Assembly (NCBI GenBank): GCA_037349315.1
Contig: JBAIAC010000059.1
Span: 10,132,001-10,196,000, forward strand
Length of the DNA: 64,000 nucleotides
Reading direction: 5' to 3'
DNA from: Chelydra serpentina
Lineage: Eukaryota > Chordata > Testudines > Chelydridae
Made by a program: the position numbers and the translations under genes. Below, piece after piece: positions 62,780 through 64,000 of this stretch. The first letter of the stretch is position 1. Every line of letters begins with the position of its first letter. The notes beneath the pieces are model-generated. The model ran no database searches, was not told where the DNA came from, and worked only from the letters and a program-made list of their open reading frames with translations.

Positions 62780-64000
62780 ACACATGGAAAGGACTGATTT
62801 ATTAGTTGAAGTTTGTACAGTACTTTGAAAATATGAAGTGTTTGATATCATGAGTGTTAAATCTTATTAACTATAAGAATAAGTTTTCGAAGTGCAATGG
62901 TCTCATTTCAAAAGTGTGCCATAGCTAGTGTCCCAAAGAACACTCTATCAATGGCATTGTTCTGGCTTAGCTACGTTATTTATAGGATTTGTTCCTCCTT
63001 GCAGCTGTTTTTTTAAAGGCTGAAAGACTTTATTTCAGTTTATAAATGCGTATTTCTCCAGTGCTCATATCTGTTGCCACTTTCCAGGGCCAAATATTCA
63101 TCTCCACGTGGAAAATAATGCTTAAAAAACCCCCAACCCTATACATGGAACCAATTGGAATGATCTTTTGAGCAGTGAGTCCAAAATGTCAGCCACATTT
63201 GAGCTGCTATTTGTAAAGTTTTGTAAGCTATGTTTTCCTGTGGAAATGCATAGCTTGGTGTTGACAGTGGGAACGGAGCAGAGAGAGATTTGGGGTATGG
63301 TTACATAACAAAAGGCATTTTATTATTCTTTATGTCTAGGCTCTGATTTTCTCAGTAGAACTGGAAATGGCCAGAACTTGCTGCTATTAAAGAGGACACG
63401 TGACATTCTGGTGCTGCTGGTACCAGAAAGATATTTTACTTCTTCTTTTTTATTTTTTAAGAGAATTTCTGTCACTCCCCTGAGAATCAGACTATATTGA
63501 CTTCTTAATAGGAAGACAGTTCAAATGATTTAGAAAACATAGCTGTCTGGAGCAGCAGAGATAATGCCCTGAAACTGTGTGCAGTAAAACTTAAGCCTCA
63601 GATTTTTCTAAAATGATCCAGATTTATATCCACACAGGTGTTTTCTTTAGTGCTTTACTCCATATACAGTCACTCTGGTGATTCAGCTGAGCACCTAGCA
63701 ATGTTTTTCACATCCTGTAGTTTTCTTCCCAAGATCAACAAAAAAATCTTTTGCATGATGCTTGCACGAAACTGGATACAGATAATCTTTGATTGATCTG
63801 TCTGGATGTCCTTCCTACGTTGAGTGCGTCCTTCACGCTAAACAGCAAAGGTTTAATCAAGGAGCACTGAGTAGGGAGAGTTAAGATTGTCAGATATTAA
63901 ACACAAAAGACGGACATATTTCCAAAATAAAATTATAAGTAGTCTATAGGAGACATGACAGAGTCAGACCGGACAGCTGTTAGAGAGCAGACAATGGACT
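62780..64000. other. Unassigned non-coding stretch
   Basis: No gene or repeat recognised up to the window end. Confidence 0.4.

Overview
The window is nuclear DNA from a non-avian reptile, most likely a turtle. The reasons are the repeat content (recalled family resemblance, not a search): CR1-type LINEs whose 3' ends carry short ATTCTATG- or TTCTTATG-like tails, a tRNA-headed SINE with a CR1-like tail (14840-15020) of the type known from cryptodiran turtles, MIR-like SINEs, many hAT-type miniature elements, and a large population of short palindromic repeats. I find no intact protein-coding gene, no tRNA, rRNA or snRNA gene, and no CRISPR array. Every recognisable coding stretch is a decayed piece of a LINE reverse transcriptase. 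The other open frames are chance frames, or frames through GC-rich tandem repeats inside transposons. The window therefore looks like a gene desert or the inside of a very long intron.

Layout. 1-5.7 kb: four DNA-transposon copies (hAT-like at 1-158, 442-911 and 5431-5685; a TA-flanked element with a 59-bp hairpin minisatellite at 4841-5367). 6.6-10.2 kb: decayed TIR elements, then a CR1 LINE (8687-10098) that sits inside a palindromic repeat and itself carries a hAT miniature element. 10.5-16.1 kb: a composite MIR-like SINE, nested palindromes, and a three-level nest (SINE inside LINE inside MIR). 17-24.6 kb: MIR copies, two hAT elements (19445, 20272), palindromes, and a TIR element holding a tRNA-like segment (24337-24569). 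25.9-26.6 kb: a TIR element with a LINE fragment of a different clade. 26.6-31.4 kb: mostly unique sequence. 31.4-37.3 kb: a GC-rich TIR element, a MIR-like SINE, and two minus-strand CR1-group LINEs, one split by a fold-back element with a 14-bp target duplication. 37.3-44 kb: mostly unique, with a dense cluster of TGATGTCA/TGACATCA octamers (40862-41234) and an LTR-like segment. 44-54.4 kb: an LTR-like repeat, CR1 fragments, and large hAT (47250-47950, 51633-52372, 54096-54406) and Harbinger-like elements. 54.4-64 kb: mostly unique sequence with SINEs, a second Harbinger-like element (59547-59843), a TA-flanked MITE (62221-62340) and a second copy of the 54.1-kb hAT element (62470-62769).

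The elements interact only by insertion into one another, so the nests give a relative age order: MIR-like SINEs and palindromic repeats are oldest, CR1-group LINEs are younger, and tRNA-SINE, hAT and fold-back elements are youngest. All the GC/CpG-dense patches lie inside non-autonomous DNA transposons rather than at promoters. Family names come from recalled sequence resemblance and visible TIR or target-duplication structure; no database search was run.
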